A stretch of 61,051 nt of DNA from Candidatus Cloacimonas sp. (GTDB lineage: Bacteria; Cloacimonadota; Cloacimonadia; Cloacimonadales; Cloacimonadaceae). Positions 43,605 through 52,237 of this stretch are shown one piece after another (positions within the stretch are counted from its first letter, which is position 1; every line of letters begins with the position of its first letter). Both the position numbers and the translations under genes were made by a program. Below the pieces are notes generated by a model. The model did not search any database. It saw only the letters and a list, made by a program, of their open reading frames with translations, and was not told the origin of the DNA. The DNA is taken from NCBI GenBank assembly GCA_035403355.1, contig DAONFA010000009.1, positions 1-61,051 of the forward strand, given 5' to 3'.

Positions 43605-44633
43605 ATGCAAACTATAGATGTTTTACCGATAATTCTCGGGCTGCTTATCTTACCCTGCCTGTTTTCTTGCGTGCAGGCAAAGGGAAATATGTATCCTCTT
43701 GATTCCAAATACATTAAGGCAGAAGAGCTGAATGCGGAGCTGGATCAAATCGTGCAAATTAAGCCGGAATATGCCGAAAAAAGGATTATCGGTTTCAGTA
43801 ACGCTGAAAATCTACCTGTTTATGCTTTGCAATTAGGGAAAAAAGATGCTGCTAAGGCAATTTTGGTAATTGGCCAACATCACGGTGAAGAAGTTTTGGG
43901 AGTTAATATTTCGCTTGCTTTGGCGGAAAGGTTGTTAAGCGGCTACTCAAATGCGGAAAATAAATCTCATCTTTTAGAGCATTACCAGGTTTGGATAATT
44001 CCCACTTTGAATCCCGAGGGCTTTAGGATTGTAAGTTCCGGAATACTAAGAAATAAACGCAAAAATAACCGCGATACCAATAATAATCATCAGCTTGATT
44101 TACGCACCGACGGAGTAGATTTAAACCGTAATTATCCTGTTTTCTGGGAACTGGATACGGAAATGGAAAGCAACAGCCCCTATTATAAGGGTTCTGAACC
44201 CTCCTCCGAAAGTGAAATAAAAGCCATCATCACGCTGGCTCAACAACAAAACTTTGCTTTGGCAATATTCTTGCATAGTTCCATTTCCGGCGTTAGCAGC
44301 GAAAAAATATTCCTGCCTGCCAAGGGAAACGGCTCGGAGCTTTTTCAAAAGGCATCTTCTTTAGCCGCTGTTTATGCTGCTTCTGCTAAAAAGGACTATT
44401 TGAAAGGAAATTATGAGGTCTATACAGGTTCCACCTCTGAAGTTGGCAATGCGCGTAATTATTTCTTTCACCGGTATGGAACTCCGGCTTTTTTAGTGGA
44501 AATTGGAGGCAAAAATAAACGCGGACAAAGCATTATCCATCCCTCCAACGCAATGCTGGAAAAGGTTGTAGCAAAAAATGTGAAAGCGATGATGAATGTT
44601 TTTACAGAGCTGGAAACTCAGGAAGCGAAATGA
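43605..44633 (+). CDS. M14 zinc carboxypeptidase, probable lipoprotein
   Basis: About 342 residues, beginning with a hydrophobic leader that ends in a likely lipobox (LFSC), so it may be lipid-anchored. The M14 domain has GQHHGEEVLGVN (zinc His and Glu), NPEGFRIV, DGVDLNRNYPVF, the third ligand in AIFLHSSISG, and FLVEIGGKN with the catalytic Glu. The catalytic core resembles that of the 764-residue protein at 12295, without the accessory domains. The frame opens at 43569, but ATG 43605 has AAAGGT upstream and is preferred. Confidence 0.9.
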   Translation: MQTIDVLPIILGLLILPCLFSCVQAKGNMYPLDSKYIKAEELNAELDQIVQIKPEYAEKRIIGFSNAENLPVYALQLGKKDAAKAILVIGQHHGEEVLGVNISLALAERLLSGYSNAENKSHLLEHYQVWIIPTLNPEGFRIVSSGILRNKRKNNRDTNNNHQLDLRTDGVDLNRNYPVFWELDTEMESNSPYYKGSEPSSESEIKAIITLAQQQNFALAIFLHSSISGVSSEKIFLPAKGNGSELFQKASSLAAVYAASAKKDYLKGNYEVYTGSTSEVGNARNYFFHRYGTPAFLVEIGGKNKRGQSIIHPSNAMLEKVVAKNVKAMMNVFTELETQEAK

Positions 44634-44718
44634 AACTGAAAATAAACTTTAGCATTACTAATAATTATAGCTTAACATTTATGTCCGTAGTGTAACTCAA
44701 AGCTCGGGAGGTAACAAA

Positions 44719-45630
44719 ATGAGGCAAATTAAATGGATTGTGCTTATCGCACTGCTCTTTACTCTTTCCTGCCAAAAAAAGGAAAGTGCAGAAAAAAAAC
44801 CGCTGCTTTTAGCTTCCATTCATCCCTACGAACTTGTCCTAAAACAACTTGCGGGAAATGAATTTGAAGTGCAATGTATAATACCTCCAGGTGCCTCTCC
44901 TCATACCTGGTCTCCGCGTCCTGCCGATTTGAAAAATCTCCATTCCGCTGCTTTCATTCTTGCCAATGGTTTAGGATTGGAAACAAATCTGGAAAAGAAT
45001 TTCAGGGAAAGAAAAGATGTCTATGTGGAGGCAGCCACTTTGTTGAAAGACCTTATCCCTCCGGAGGAAAAAGAATTGTCCCCGGAAGAAGATAATCCTG
45101 AGCATCTTGAACAACATCATCATCACGGTCAAAATCCTCATCTCTGGACCTCTCCCGCTTTAATGATTCGCCTGATTGGTTTTCTGGAAAAAGAACTTAG
45201 CACCCGGTTTCCCAATTCCGCTTATGTATTTAAAAACAATGCTCAAAAAATGCAGCAGGAACTTGGTGATTTAAGTGCCAAAATTGAGAAAGAAAGAGCC
45301 CAGTATGATAATCCTGCAATAATTACCTATCACGATGCTTTCCACTATTTTCTGCAGGAATATAATCTTGAGGAATTGGGGTTTGTGCAGGAAAGTCCCG
45401 GTAAAGAACCCACTCCTGCAGACCTTTCTCGCTTGGGTAAGATAATACAAGAACATAATGTAAAAGCCATTTTTCTGGAACCGCAAATGGATAAAAGAGC
45501 CGGGGAAACCCTTGCCCAAGAATTTAGCTTGAAATTACTCACGCTTGATCCTTTAGGCAGTGACGGCAAGGCACAAACCATTACGCAGCTGATAGATAAT
45601 AACTGGCAAAAGATGAAAATGGGATTTTAG
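44719..45630 (+). CDS. znuA: Zinc/manganese ABC transporter, substrate-binding lipoprotein
   Basis: A 303-residue cluster 9 (A-I) metal-binding protein. Lipobox LSC at residues 16-18; the metal ligands are in SIHPYELVLKQL, GASPHTWSPRP, NPHLWTSP and ITYHDAFHYF with a late Asp (LDPLGS). The loop EHLEQHHHHGQNPH between domains is histidine-rich, typical of zinc rather than manganese binders. GGGAGG precedes the ATG. It starts a three-gene operon (8-bp then 6-bp gaps) with ATPase and permease. Confidence 0.93.
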   Translation: MRQIKWIVLIALLFTLSCQKKESAEKKPLLLASIHPYELVLKQLAGNEFEVQCIIPPGASPHTWSPRPADLKNLHSAAFILANGLGLETNLEKNFRERKDVYVEAATLLKDLIPPEEKELSPEEDNPEHLEQHHHHGQNPHLWTSPALMIRLIGFLEKELSTRFPNSAYVFKNNAQKMQQELGDLSAKIEKERAQYDNPAIITYHDAFHYFLQEYNLEELGFVQESPGKEPTPADLSRLGKIIQEHNVKAIFLEPQMDKRAGETLAQEFSLKLLTLDPLGSDGKAQTITQLIDNNWQKMKMGF

Positions 45631-45638
45631 CAACACTA

Positions 45639-46367
45639 ATGATTCAAATTAAAGACCTGCAATACAAAATAAACGGCAAGATAATTCTGGAAGATATTTT
45701 TCTGGAACTTGCTGAGGGTGAATTTGCCGCTATTATAGGTCCTAACGGAGCCGGAAAATCAACTTTGATAAAATTGATACTCGGCTTATTGGAACTGAAA
45801 GAAGGCAGCATTTTGATTGATGGAGTAGAGCACTATAACTGGCTGAAAAATAATACTATTGGTTATCTGCCCCAATATGAGGAATTTGATAATGCCTTTC
45901 CGGCAACCGCTTTGGATATTGTTTTAATGGGCTTGGCAGGTCAGCTTCCCTTAGGGGCTCATTTTAATAAAAATCATAAACAAAAAGCAATGGAAGCATT
46001 GGAACAAACAGGAGTTGCTCATCTGGCAAAAGAATTGATGGGAAAACTCTCCGGAGGGGAATTACAAAGAGTTTTTTTAGCCCGCGCCATTGTTACTGAA
46101 AGCAAATACTTAATTTTGGATGAACCGGAGGCAAGCTTAGACCGTCCTTCCGTGGAAAGTTTTTTTGCTCTGCTGAAAGAATTGAATAGCGCTGGCAAAA
46201 CAATTATTACCATTTCTCACGATTTAACTACTCTCTCCAAATATTGCAGTTTTCTGGTTTGCTTAAATCGCCGGTTGCATTGTCATAGCCAAACTGAACT
46301 TATTGATGCAGATGTGATTCATAAGACCTTTGGTGATAGTTTGCGGATTATTGAAAAGGATTATTAA
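45639..46367 (+). CDS. znuC: Zinc/manganese ABC transporter, ATPase
   Basis: A 242-residue ABC ATPase. Walker A GPNGAGKST, Q-loop in YLPQYEEFD, signature LSGGELQRVFLARAI, Walker B LILDEPEASLD and the switch His in ISHDLTTL are all intact. It powers uptake through the permease encoded next. The ribosome binding site is weak, and coupling to the preceding znuA gene is likely. Confidence 0.93.
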   Translation: MIQIKDLQYKINGKIILEDIFLELAEGEFAAIIGPNGAGKSTLIKLILGLLELKEGSILIDGVEHYNWLKNNTIGYLPQYEEFDNAFPATALDIVLMGLAGQLPLGAHFNKNHKQKAMEALEQTGVAHLAKELMGKLSGGELQRVFLARAIVTESKYLILDEPEASLDRPSVESFFALLKELNSAGKTIITISHDLTTLSKYCSFLVCLNRRLHCHSQTELIDADVIHKTFGDSLRIIEKDY

Positions 46368-46373
46368 ACTAAA

Positions 46374-47162
46374 ATGTTTAGCTTTTCGTTTCTGATTTAC
46401 GCTTTTTTAGGGGCATTACTATCGGGAATTTCTTTGGCTGTGTTTGCTCCATTTGTCACTCTCCGGCGGATATCCTATTTGGGTGAAGCGCTTTCCCATA
46501 TTGCTTTTGCCGGAATTGCTTTGGCTATTATAACCGGTTTGAATTTAACTGTAACAACCCTGTTTTTTGTGATGCTGATTGCTTTGGGAATTACTTTGCT
46601 GGCAAAGAAGCATAACATTCAGGAATCCAATACGATAACTATATTTCTGTCCTTAAGTATGGCGCTGGGTATAATCCTGATATCTATTTCTAAAAATTAC
46701 AGTTTTGACCTCTCCAGCTACCTTTTCGGCAATGTGTTGCTGGTTACCAAAAGCGAAGTAATTTCCCTGGTTGTATTATCCGTTTTAAACATTGCCTTCG
46801 TCTGTTTTTTCTATAAGGAACTGTTCTATTTAACTTACAATCCTGTAATGGCAAAGGTCTATCGGATTAAAACAGACCTGGTAAACCTGATTTTTATGCT
46901 GCTTTTGGCTGCCAATATCGTTATCAATGTTAAAAGCGCGGGAATAATTCTGGTTACGGCTCAGCTGATTCTGCCTGCAGTGATTGCATTTAATTTTGTC
47001 CATCAGCTTTCTAAAGCTATATTTATTTCTATCCTGGTGGCTATATTTTCCGCTTTTATAGGATTTTATTTTAGTTTTCAGCTGAATTTACCTACCGGAG
47101 CTTGTATTGTTGTTTTTGAAGCGCTTCTCTATTTTATATCTTTATTATGCACGGAAGGTTGA
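46374..47162 (+). CDS. znuB: Zinc/manganese ABC transporter, permease
   Basis: A 262-residue permease of the ABC-3 family with about eight helices. The conserved RRISYLGEALSHIAFAGIAL (residues about 30-50) couples to the ATPase, and the second half holds ITAQL-like ILVTAQLILPAVIAF. The TGA (47160-47162) lies inside the first GGAAGGTTGATGTCC hairpin unit of the following array, so the last residues (TEG) are encoded by the repeat. Confidence 0.92.
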   Translation: MFSFSFLIYAFLGALLSGISLAVFAPFVTLRRISYLGEALSHIAFAGIALAIITGLNLTVTTLFFVMLIALGITLLAKKHNIQESNTITIFLSLSMALGIILISISKNYSFDLSSYLFGNVLLVTKSEVISLVVLSVLNIAFVCFFYKELFYLTYNPVMAKVYRIKTDLVNLIFMLLLAANIVINVKSAGIILVTAQLILPAVIAFNFVHQLSKAIFISILVAIFSAFIGFYFSFQLNLPTGACIVVFEALLYFISLLCTEG

Positions 47163-47429
47163 TGTCCCGGTCAACTAAACACTGGAGGGTTGACCTCCCG
47201 GTCAACCAAACTCGGAAGGTTGATGTCCCCGTCAACTAAACACTGGAGGGTTGACCTCCCGGTCAACCAAAAACCCCGGAAGGTTGATGTCCTCATCAAC
47301 CAAAATCCCCGGAAGGTTGATGTCCTCATCAACCAAACACTGGAGGGTTGACCTCCCGGTCAACCAAAACCCCGGAAGGTTGATGTCCCGGTCAACCAAA
47401 TCCCGGAAGGTTGATGTCCTCATCAACCA
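47153..47429 (+). repeat. Nine tandem A hairpins at 30-33 bp spacing, starting inside the znuB stop
   Basis: Alternating GGAAGGTTGATG-TCCT-CATCAACC and GGAGGGTTGACC-TCCC-GGTCAACC units at about 47153, 47184, 47214, 47245, 47278, 47311, 47342, 47374 and 47405, separated by AAACACT, AAAACCCC or similar. The stem pairs CC/GG and TG/CA replace each other, so the pairing is kept. Some units (GATG ... CGGTC) are mismatched hybrids. No B hairpins are present. The spacing rules out CRISPR. Confidence 0.92.
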
Positions 47430-47478
47430 TTTCTAAAAACCGACCCGATATCTTTTTTCCTGGAAAAGGAAGGAAATT

Positions 47479-48444
47479 ATGAAGAATTTAGCCCGACATC
47501 TGTTACCTCTGTTAATTGGTCTTGTTTTTGCCTCAATAATTTGGCAGGTAGGAGAAACTATGCTTGCCGATTTTTGGAACAAAACCTCTTTAAGTATTTT
47601 TGGCAGCTCTTTTGTGGAGCTCCCGACAATGGATAAAAACGGCATTCCGATGCAATATTATCCTTCTGCAGGAAAGGTTTATAATCCTGAACTTATTGCC
47701 TCTCAGGCCTCCCGCTTCTATAAAACCCGCATTGAGGAAACCCGAAAAAATGCCTTTTTGCTTTATAGTAAATGGCTGGAAGATAATCTGGATGCAAACG
47801 GCAATATTCCTGATAATTATGATTATCCGAAAGTAGGATTAAAAAAACCCTGGTATAGTGCTGCAGGCAATAGTGCAACTATGCTTGCTTTGGCTGAAAG
47901 AGCTGGTAACCTGCATAATCCGGAAACCTTTATTAAAGCCCAAAAAATGCTCTATAACCTGCAACCTGAAAAAGGCAATTTCAGCTTTTACGAAAAAGAC
48001 GGGGGTATCTGGTTTCAGGAATTTCCTACTGAACCCTATTCTCTTTACGGAATGCTGAAAACCCTGGCAAATCTTGCCGAATATCAAAAATTGGTAGAAG
48101 ATAGCTTGTCGCTAAAACTTTTTCAACAAGGCACTATTGCCCTGAAGGCAAAGCTGCCGCAGCTGGCAAAGGAAAACTTGCTGGACGATAAATATCACTA
48201 TAAAAACAAACGCATTGAACACATAGAACTTGTTTCGCTTCTGGAAGATGTGAATGCTGCCACGCAGGATTCTGTTTTCACTCCCTATATCCAAACCTAT
48301 AAAGCTAATAACAAACAGTTTGTCCTGTTCCAGTTTTTCAGTCCTTTCCAGCCGGGAAGAATAATTGGTTTTCTCTTTGGCTGGGCAATTCTGTATCTAA
48401 TTGCCTACCTCTTTTTAAAGCCCAAGAAAGATAGAGAATTATAG
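47479..48444 (+). CDS. Membrane protein with D-glucuronyl C5-epimerase-like domain
   Basis: A 321-residue protein with an N-terminal helix (LLPLLIGLVFASIIWQV) and a C-terminal helix (GRIIGFLFGWAILYLIAYLFL) around a soluble alpha-helical part. The order GIPMQYYPSAGKVYNPELIASQASRFY, then KKPWYSAAGNSATMLALAERAG, then FQEFPTEPYSLYG follows the C-terminal alpha/alpha-toroid of heparosan-type C5-epimerases (PWYSALAQG and similar). It may act on an acidic surface polysaccharide, but no sugar pathway lies nearby. AAGGAAGG precedes the ATG. The fold call is moderate and the reaction is inferred. Confidence 0.55.
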   Translation: MKNLARHLLPLLIGLVFASIIWQVGETMLADFWNKTSLSIFGSSFVELPTMDKNGIPMQYYPSAGKVYNPELIASQASRFYKTRIEETRKNAFLLYSKWLEDNLDANGNIPDNYDYPKVGLKKPWYSAAGNSATMLALAERAGNLHNPETFIKAQKMLYNLQPEKGNFSFYEKDGGIWFQEFPTEPYSLYGMLKTLANLAEYQKLVEDSLSLKLFQQGTIALKAKLPQLAKENLLDDKYHYKNKRIEHIELVSLLEDVNAATQDSVFTPYIQTYKANNKQFVLFQFFSPFQPGRIIGFLFGWAILYLIAYLFLKPKKDREL

Positions 48445-48483
48445 CCATCAGGACAGCCGGGTTAATGAATTCTTTATAAGCTC

Positions 48484-48606
48484 GTTTCGGTGTTTTCGGT
48501 GCCTTCGGTGGCTTATTTGTTTTCGGTGTCTTCGGTGCCTTCGGTGGCTTATCTAACTTCGGTGTCTTCGGTGTCCTCGGTGGCTTATTTGTTTTCGGTG
48601 GCTAAA
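48484..48606 (+). repeat. CGGTG(T/G)C repeat tract
   Basis: About eleven 9-bp units of TTCGGTGTC / TTCGGTGCC / CTCGGTGGC broken by TTATTTGTT and TTATCTAAC. Same family as 290-735 and 14806-14830. It leads directly into the terminator of the convergent gene. Confidence 0.85.
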
Positions 48607-48634
48607 AAAAATCCCGGGCATTTCACCCGGGATT
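48604..48634 (-). terminator. Rho-independent terminator of the 913-residue secreted protein gene
   Basis: On the minus strand AATCCCGGG (48626-48634) pairs with CCCGGGATT (48610-48618), a 9-bp stem with a 7-nt loop, followed by seven T (48604-48610). It lies 29 bp after the stop. Confidence 0.92.
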
Positions 48635-48662
48635 CTTTAACTTGGCTCTCCTTCCAGAGTTC

Positions 48663-51404
48663 CTATTTAGTCATTAGCATCTTTTTGCTTTGCTGGAAAT
48701 TATCAGTTTTCATAAGGTAAATGTAAACTCCACTGCCAACTGTTTTACCGGTATCATCTTTGCCGTCCCAGTTCGTTTTAAAAGTTCCAGCTGAATTGTG
48801 AGTGTTTGTAAACGAGCGTATTCTTTGTCCTTTGGAATTATATATTTCCAAAGTTACAGTCGTCGGTTCCGGGATACTGTAGCTTAAAACTGTATTGGGA
48901 TTAAAAGGATTGGGATAGGCATTATACAATTTGGTTACGATTGGAAATTCAGGAGTTTCGGGTTCAGAACCATTTTCTCCAGTTGTAACGGAAACAGGAC
49001 CAAAATATTGCGTTTCACCATTTAACGCAATGCTTTCCAACCAGTAATAATATACCGTATTAGAAGCAAATTCAGAATCAGTAAATTTATAGCTGGTTTG
49101 CGTTCCCAGTTCAATTCCTTCGTTTATTAAAACTGGATTTATCTTAATAGCATTTGCATAATTTCTATCTTCGCTACGCAAAATGTTATAACCGCTATGA
49201 TTTGTTTCCGATTGGCTTACCCAGCTAATAGTTACATAACCTTGGGTAGCGTAAATGGCATTAAAATACGAAAGCTCTACAGGCAAAGTGGATTCTGCAT
49301 TTATGGGAAAAACAATATCCACATCACCATTGGCTTTGGCTTCCAAGATAAAGCTGACTATTTCAGCTGTCCAGGTTCCCGGATTGGAAATTATCTGATA
49401 TGTTTCACTTGGTAAAATCCGATAGGCAATCTGCGCAGGAATAAAGCCAAGCGAATGAGTAATCGCGATATTTTTACCGGTAAGATTAACCCCTGAACTG
49501 CTTAACTGAATAACTAACCCGGCATTGGGTAAACCAATTCCTTCAGAAGCTAAACTGGCAACGGCAGTTATTTCAGTTTCACCTTCCAAACCGGAAATTT
49601 CTACACTGGGATTTACAGGAACTTCATTAATAGTAACAGTTCCAGCATCAACTACGGTTGTTCCGGTGGTAGTAAAATTCCATACAGGACATTCATTGGC
49701 ATCCCCAATTTGGTTTACAGGAACTACCTTCCAGAAATATGTTGTTCCATAAGCAAAAGCTGATGGAGTGTAATGTGGCGATAAACATTCTACAGGTGTT
49801 CCGGGAAGGGTTTGTCCCAAATATAATTTATAGGAAACAGGTGCATTAGCTCCCGCATCCCAATACAGTTTTGTATTCAGAGCTACATTTTGAGCATTAT
49901 TTTCAGGAATAGGATTCAGTGCTGCCGATGGACAATTAGTGAAAGCAGCAACTTCCATATTATTTAGCATAACATCACTATCTGCATTAGATATTGTTGA
50001 ACCAACATAAAATGCAAATCTACAATGTCCACTATGTCCTGCTAAAGGAATAACTACTTTTTCTCCACTGATTCTGATATCATTATAAACATAAGAAGAA
50101 CCCGTATTATTCCATTCCCGAACAATATTGGCTGTGGACCAGCTATATCCATCACCAATTAAAACGGCAATTCTATCATCAGGAGCATAAACTGGAGGCG
50201 TTCCGGTTGGGGTTTGATTATATTTTAGCACTGCCAAATCAAAAGAAAGATAATAGGTATCATCCGGAATATTAAAAAGAGGAGAAATCAACCACCCGTT
50301 AATTGAACCCCAAATATTTAATCTGGCTGCTTTATCCGTTCCGGTAATATTCAGCCAGTCATCCTGTTCCCATAAACTTGAGGGATTTAAAGAAATGGGG
50401 TCTTGCAAAACACCGGTTCTTGTTAACCAATCACTATTGGGAGGAACAGCACTATCAAAACTCTCCTGATAAGGAAAAGTGGCAATAGCAGGATCGGCTA
50501 CTGCAGTAAAACTCCATATAGGACAATTCTGCGCTTCACCAATAATATTAACAGGTATCACTTGCCAGTAATAGGTAGTGCTGTAATTGAATCTGTTTGC
50601 CGGTGTGTATTTGGTAGTAGTAACAACTTGATTTAAGGCAATATTGGTAGGGGGATTATCCGTTCCGAAATTGATCTTATAACTAAGAGGTGAACCACCT
50701 CCGCTGGACCATTTAAGATATTTGTCAATTGCTATATCGGTGGCAAGATTTGCTGGATCAGGATTTATAGCAGGATTGGGTGCTTGCGTTGGAGGAGTGA
50801 TAATTTTGAAGCTGGGATGATTGTTGGAAGTAGCTCCAGTGGTGTTTGGAAAAGTAGTTCCGGTTCCGGACTCTTTGTAAACTGCCATATTGCTTTTAGA
50901 GGCATAATAAAACTTGGGATAACCACTGCTGATTTTGCTGCCATCTCTGTTTTCCCAAACAATATCTAAGCCCACATAACCATCCCAGGTAAAATTGAAA
51001 GGCGTGGTTAAAACTATCTCCATCCAACCTGGCCCGGCAAAAGTTATACTGCCATCATAGACCTTAGTAAATGAAGTGCTGCCCCCGGGATTGGGATAAC
51101 TGGTTGAACTAGATAGGGTACTGCTATAATTGTAACCAAAATAGACCTTCTGATTATCCATAGTATAATCGGAAACATCATTGTTAACTTTAAAAGCAAT
51201 GGAATAAATAGTAAATGAACCGGTTATTCCAGCACTACTCATCTCCGTTGCTGTAAAAATAAATCGGCTCCATCCATAATTTGAATTTCCGTTAACGGGA
51301 ACATGATAGCTATTAGAGGTGCCATCTACAATGGTATATTCCGTGGCAAAGAGAAAACTGCTCATCGCTAAAACAACAAGCAGAACTACAAGTGTTTTTT
51401 TCAT
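48663..51404 (-). CDS. Large secreted multi-domain protein with C-terminal sorting domain
   Basis: A 913-residue exported protein. Signal peptide (1-20); a beta-rich N-terminal region (FTATEMSSAGITGSFTIYSI); two fibronectin-III-like repeats (NPDPANLATDIAIDKYLKWS; NPIPENNAQNVALNTKLYWD) flanking a jelly-roll / choice-of-anchor type domain (FPYQESFDSAVPPNSDW); a further Ig-like region (LSYFNAIYATQGYVTISWVS); and the sorting domain (YPNPFNPNTVLSYSI, IYNSKGQRIRSF). No catalytic motif seen, so adhesion or carbohydrate binding is possible. AGGGAG precedes the ATG, and a strong terminator follows. Confidence 0.88.
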   Translation of the reverse strand: MKKTLVVLLVVLAMSSFLFATEYTIVDGTSNSYHVPVNGNSNYGWSRFIFTATEMSSAGITGSFTIYSIAFKVNNDVSDYTMDNQKVYFGYNYSSTLSSSTSYPNPGGSTSFTKVYDGSITFAGPGWMEIVLTTPFNFTWDGYVGLDIVWENRDGSKISSGYPKFYYASKSNMAVYKESGTGTTFPNTTGATSNNHPSFKIITPPTQAPNPAINPDPANLATDIAIDKYLKWSSGGGSPLSYKINFGTDNPPTNIALNQVVTTTKYTPANRFNYSTTYYWQVIPVNIIGEAQNCPIWSFTAVADPAIATFPYQESFDSAVPPNSDWLTRTGVLQDPISLNPSSLWEQDDWLNITGTDKAARLNIWGSINGWLISPLFNIPDDTYYLSFDLAVLKYNQTPTGTPPVYAPDDRIAVLIGDGYSWSTANIVREWNNTGSSYVYNDIRISGEKVVIPLAGHSGHCRFAFYVGSTISNADSDVMLNNMEVAAFTNCPSAALNPIPENNAQNVALNTKLYWDAGANAPVSYKLYLGQTLPGTPVECLSPHYTPSAFAYGTTYFWKVVPVNQIGDANECPVWNFTTTGTTVVDAGTVTINEVPVNPSVEISGLEGETEITAVASLASEGIGLPNAGLVIQLSSSGVNLTGKNIAITHSLGFIPAQIAYRILPSETYQIISNPGTWTAEIVSFILEAKANGDVDIVFPINAESTLPVELSYFNAIYATQGYVTISWVSQSETNHSGYNILRSEDRNYANAIKINPVLINEGIELGTQTSYKFTDSEFASNTVYYYWLESIALNGETQYFGPVSVTTGENGSEPETPEFPIVTKLYNAYPNPFNPNTVLSYSIPEPTTVTLEIYNSKGQRIRSFTNTHNSAGTFKTNWDGKDDTGKTVGSGVYIYLMKTDNFQQSKKMLMTK

Positions 51405-51572
51405 TTTAATCTCCCTTATTAGTAGGTAGTAGTAAAAAATTGTTTTCCTGATTGACCATATAATACACCGCTCTCCTTACAATGACCACTATCATTATAT
51501 GAAAAGAGCGGAACCGAAATAACATCTGCATAAGATTTCCGGTAAAAAAAGATTGTTTCTTTTACCATAAAT

Positions 51573-51683
51573 TCATCCTAAATATCTCCCTATTGCCTTT
51601 TGCGATAACTTTTCGCTACTCTCGCTTCCGGCAAAGGCATCATTCCTGTTGCGGGATTCTAACTTGAAACCTATGTTTTCCAT
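51573..51683 (-). CDS. Possible 36-codon small protein upstream of the secreted protein gene
   Basis: An ATG at 51683 has AAGGAG nine bases upstream and opens 36 codons (MENIGFKLESRNRNDAFAG ... SQKAIGRYLG). The peptide is hydrophilic and matches nothing I know. It may be a leader for the gene at 48663-51404, or chance. A minus-strand TTGACA near 51788 could provide a promoter. A GTG start 24 codons earlier is also open. Confidence 0.3.
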   Translation of the reverse strand: MENIGFKLESRNRNDAFAGSESSEKLSQKAIGRYLG

Positions 51684-51849
51684 CTTGATAAACTCCTTAT
51701 CTATGCAGTCATTTATCGTTTTTCCCAAGCTTTGGCAGAACTCTTCGCTTGCCACACAAACACTGCAAACTATTCCTCTGATATTGTCAAGAACTTTTTT
51801 ACAATTCTGCTTCTGCCGCCCTAAACCTTGTTCTAACAGTGATTTCTCC

Positions 51850-52098
51850 TTAGCTTAGTTCCAAATGCCGGTAAAATTCCCTGTTATTGTTGCCGGTCTG
51901 GAAGATAATTGTTCTATCCTTTCCCTTTCCTATCTTCAATATAAACTGCAAAAAAGACGAATCTCTTATAAAAACTTGGTTTTTTGGTTTGTGGTAATCC
52001 CCCCAAAAATCCAATCTGACAGAAATAAAGCAAAATGATATTATCTCCCTGTTGGGGATAAAGCTTTTATTTTTCCATACTTGGATTTCTGCTTGCAC
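51850..52098 (-). CDS. Uncertain 82-codon open frame
   Basis: Opens with GTG at 52098 (QAEIQVWKNKSFIPNREI) and ends HLELS just before a GGAG. It has no ribosome binding site and no recognisable domain, but mixed composition (RTIIFQTGNNNREFYRHL) rather than the low complexity of repeat-derived frames. It may be a remnant of a gene. The rest of 51405-52237 holds no repeat of the families seen elsewhere in this window. Confidence 0.25.
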   Translation of the reverse strand: MQAEIQVWKNKSFIPNREIISFCFISVRLDFWGDYHKPKNQVFIRDSSFLQFILKIGKGKDRTIIFQTGNNNREFYRHLELS

Positions 52099-52237
52099 GG
52101 TAATGATAAAGGATATTTTATTTAATAGCTAATTAACTGGGGCAATTACTAAAGGGGAATTAGACAACTCGTTTCTCCACCTTGCCTTATTTGGAACTAA
52201 AAACCACAGTAGTTGTTTTATGCTTAAGGATTTATAA

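Noticed and set aside
47153..47429. CRISPR array
   Set aside because: The spacers are about 10 bp and not unique, the repeat is a short perfect hairpin of two subtypes, and no cas gene is present.
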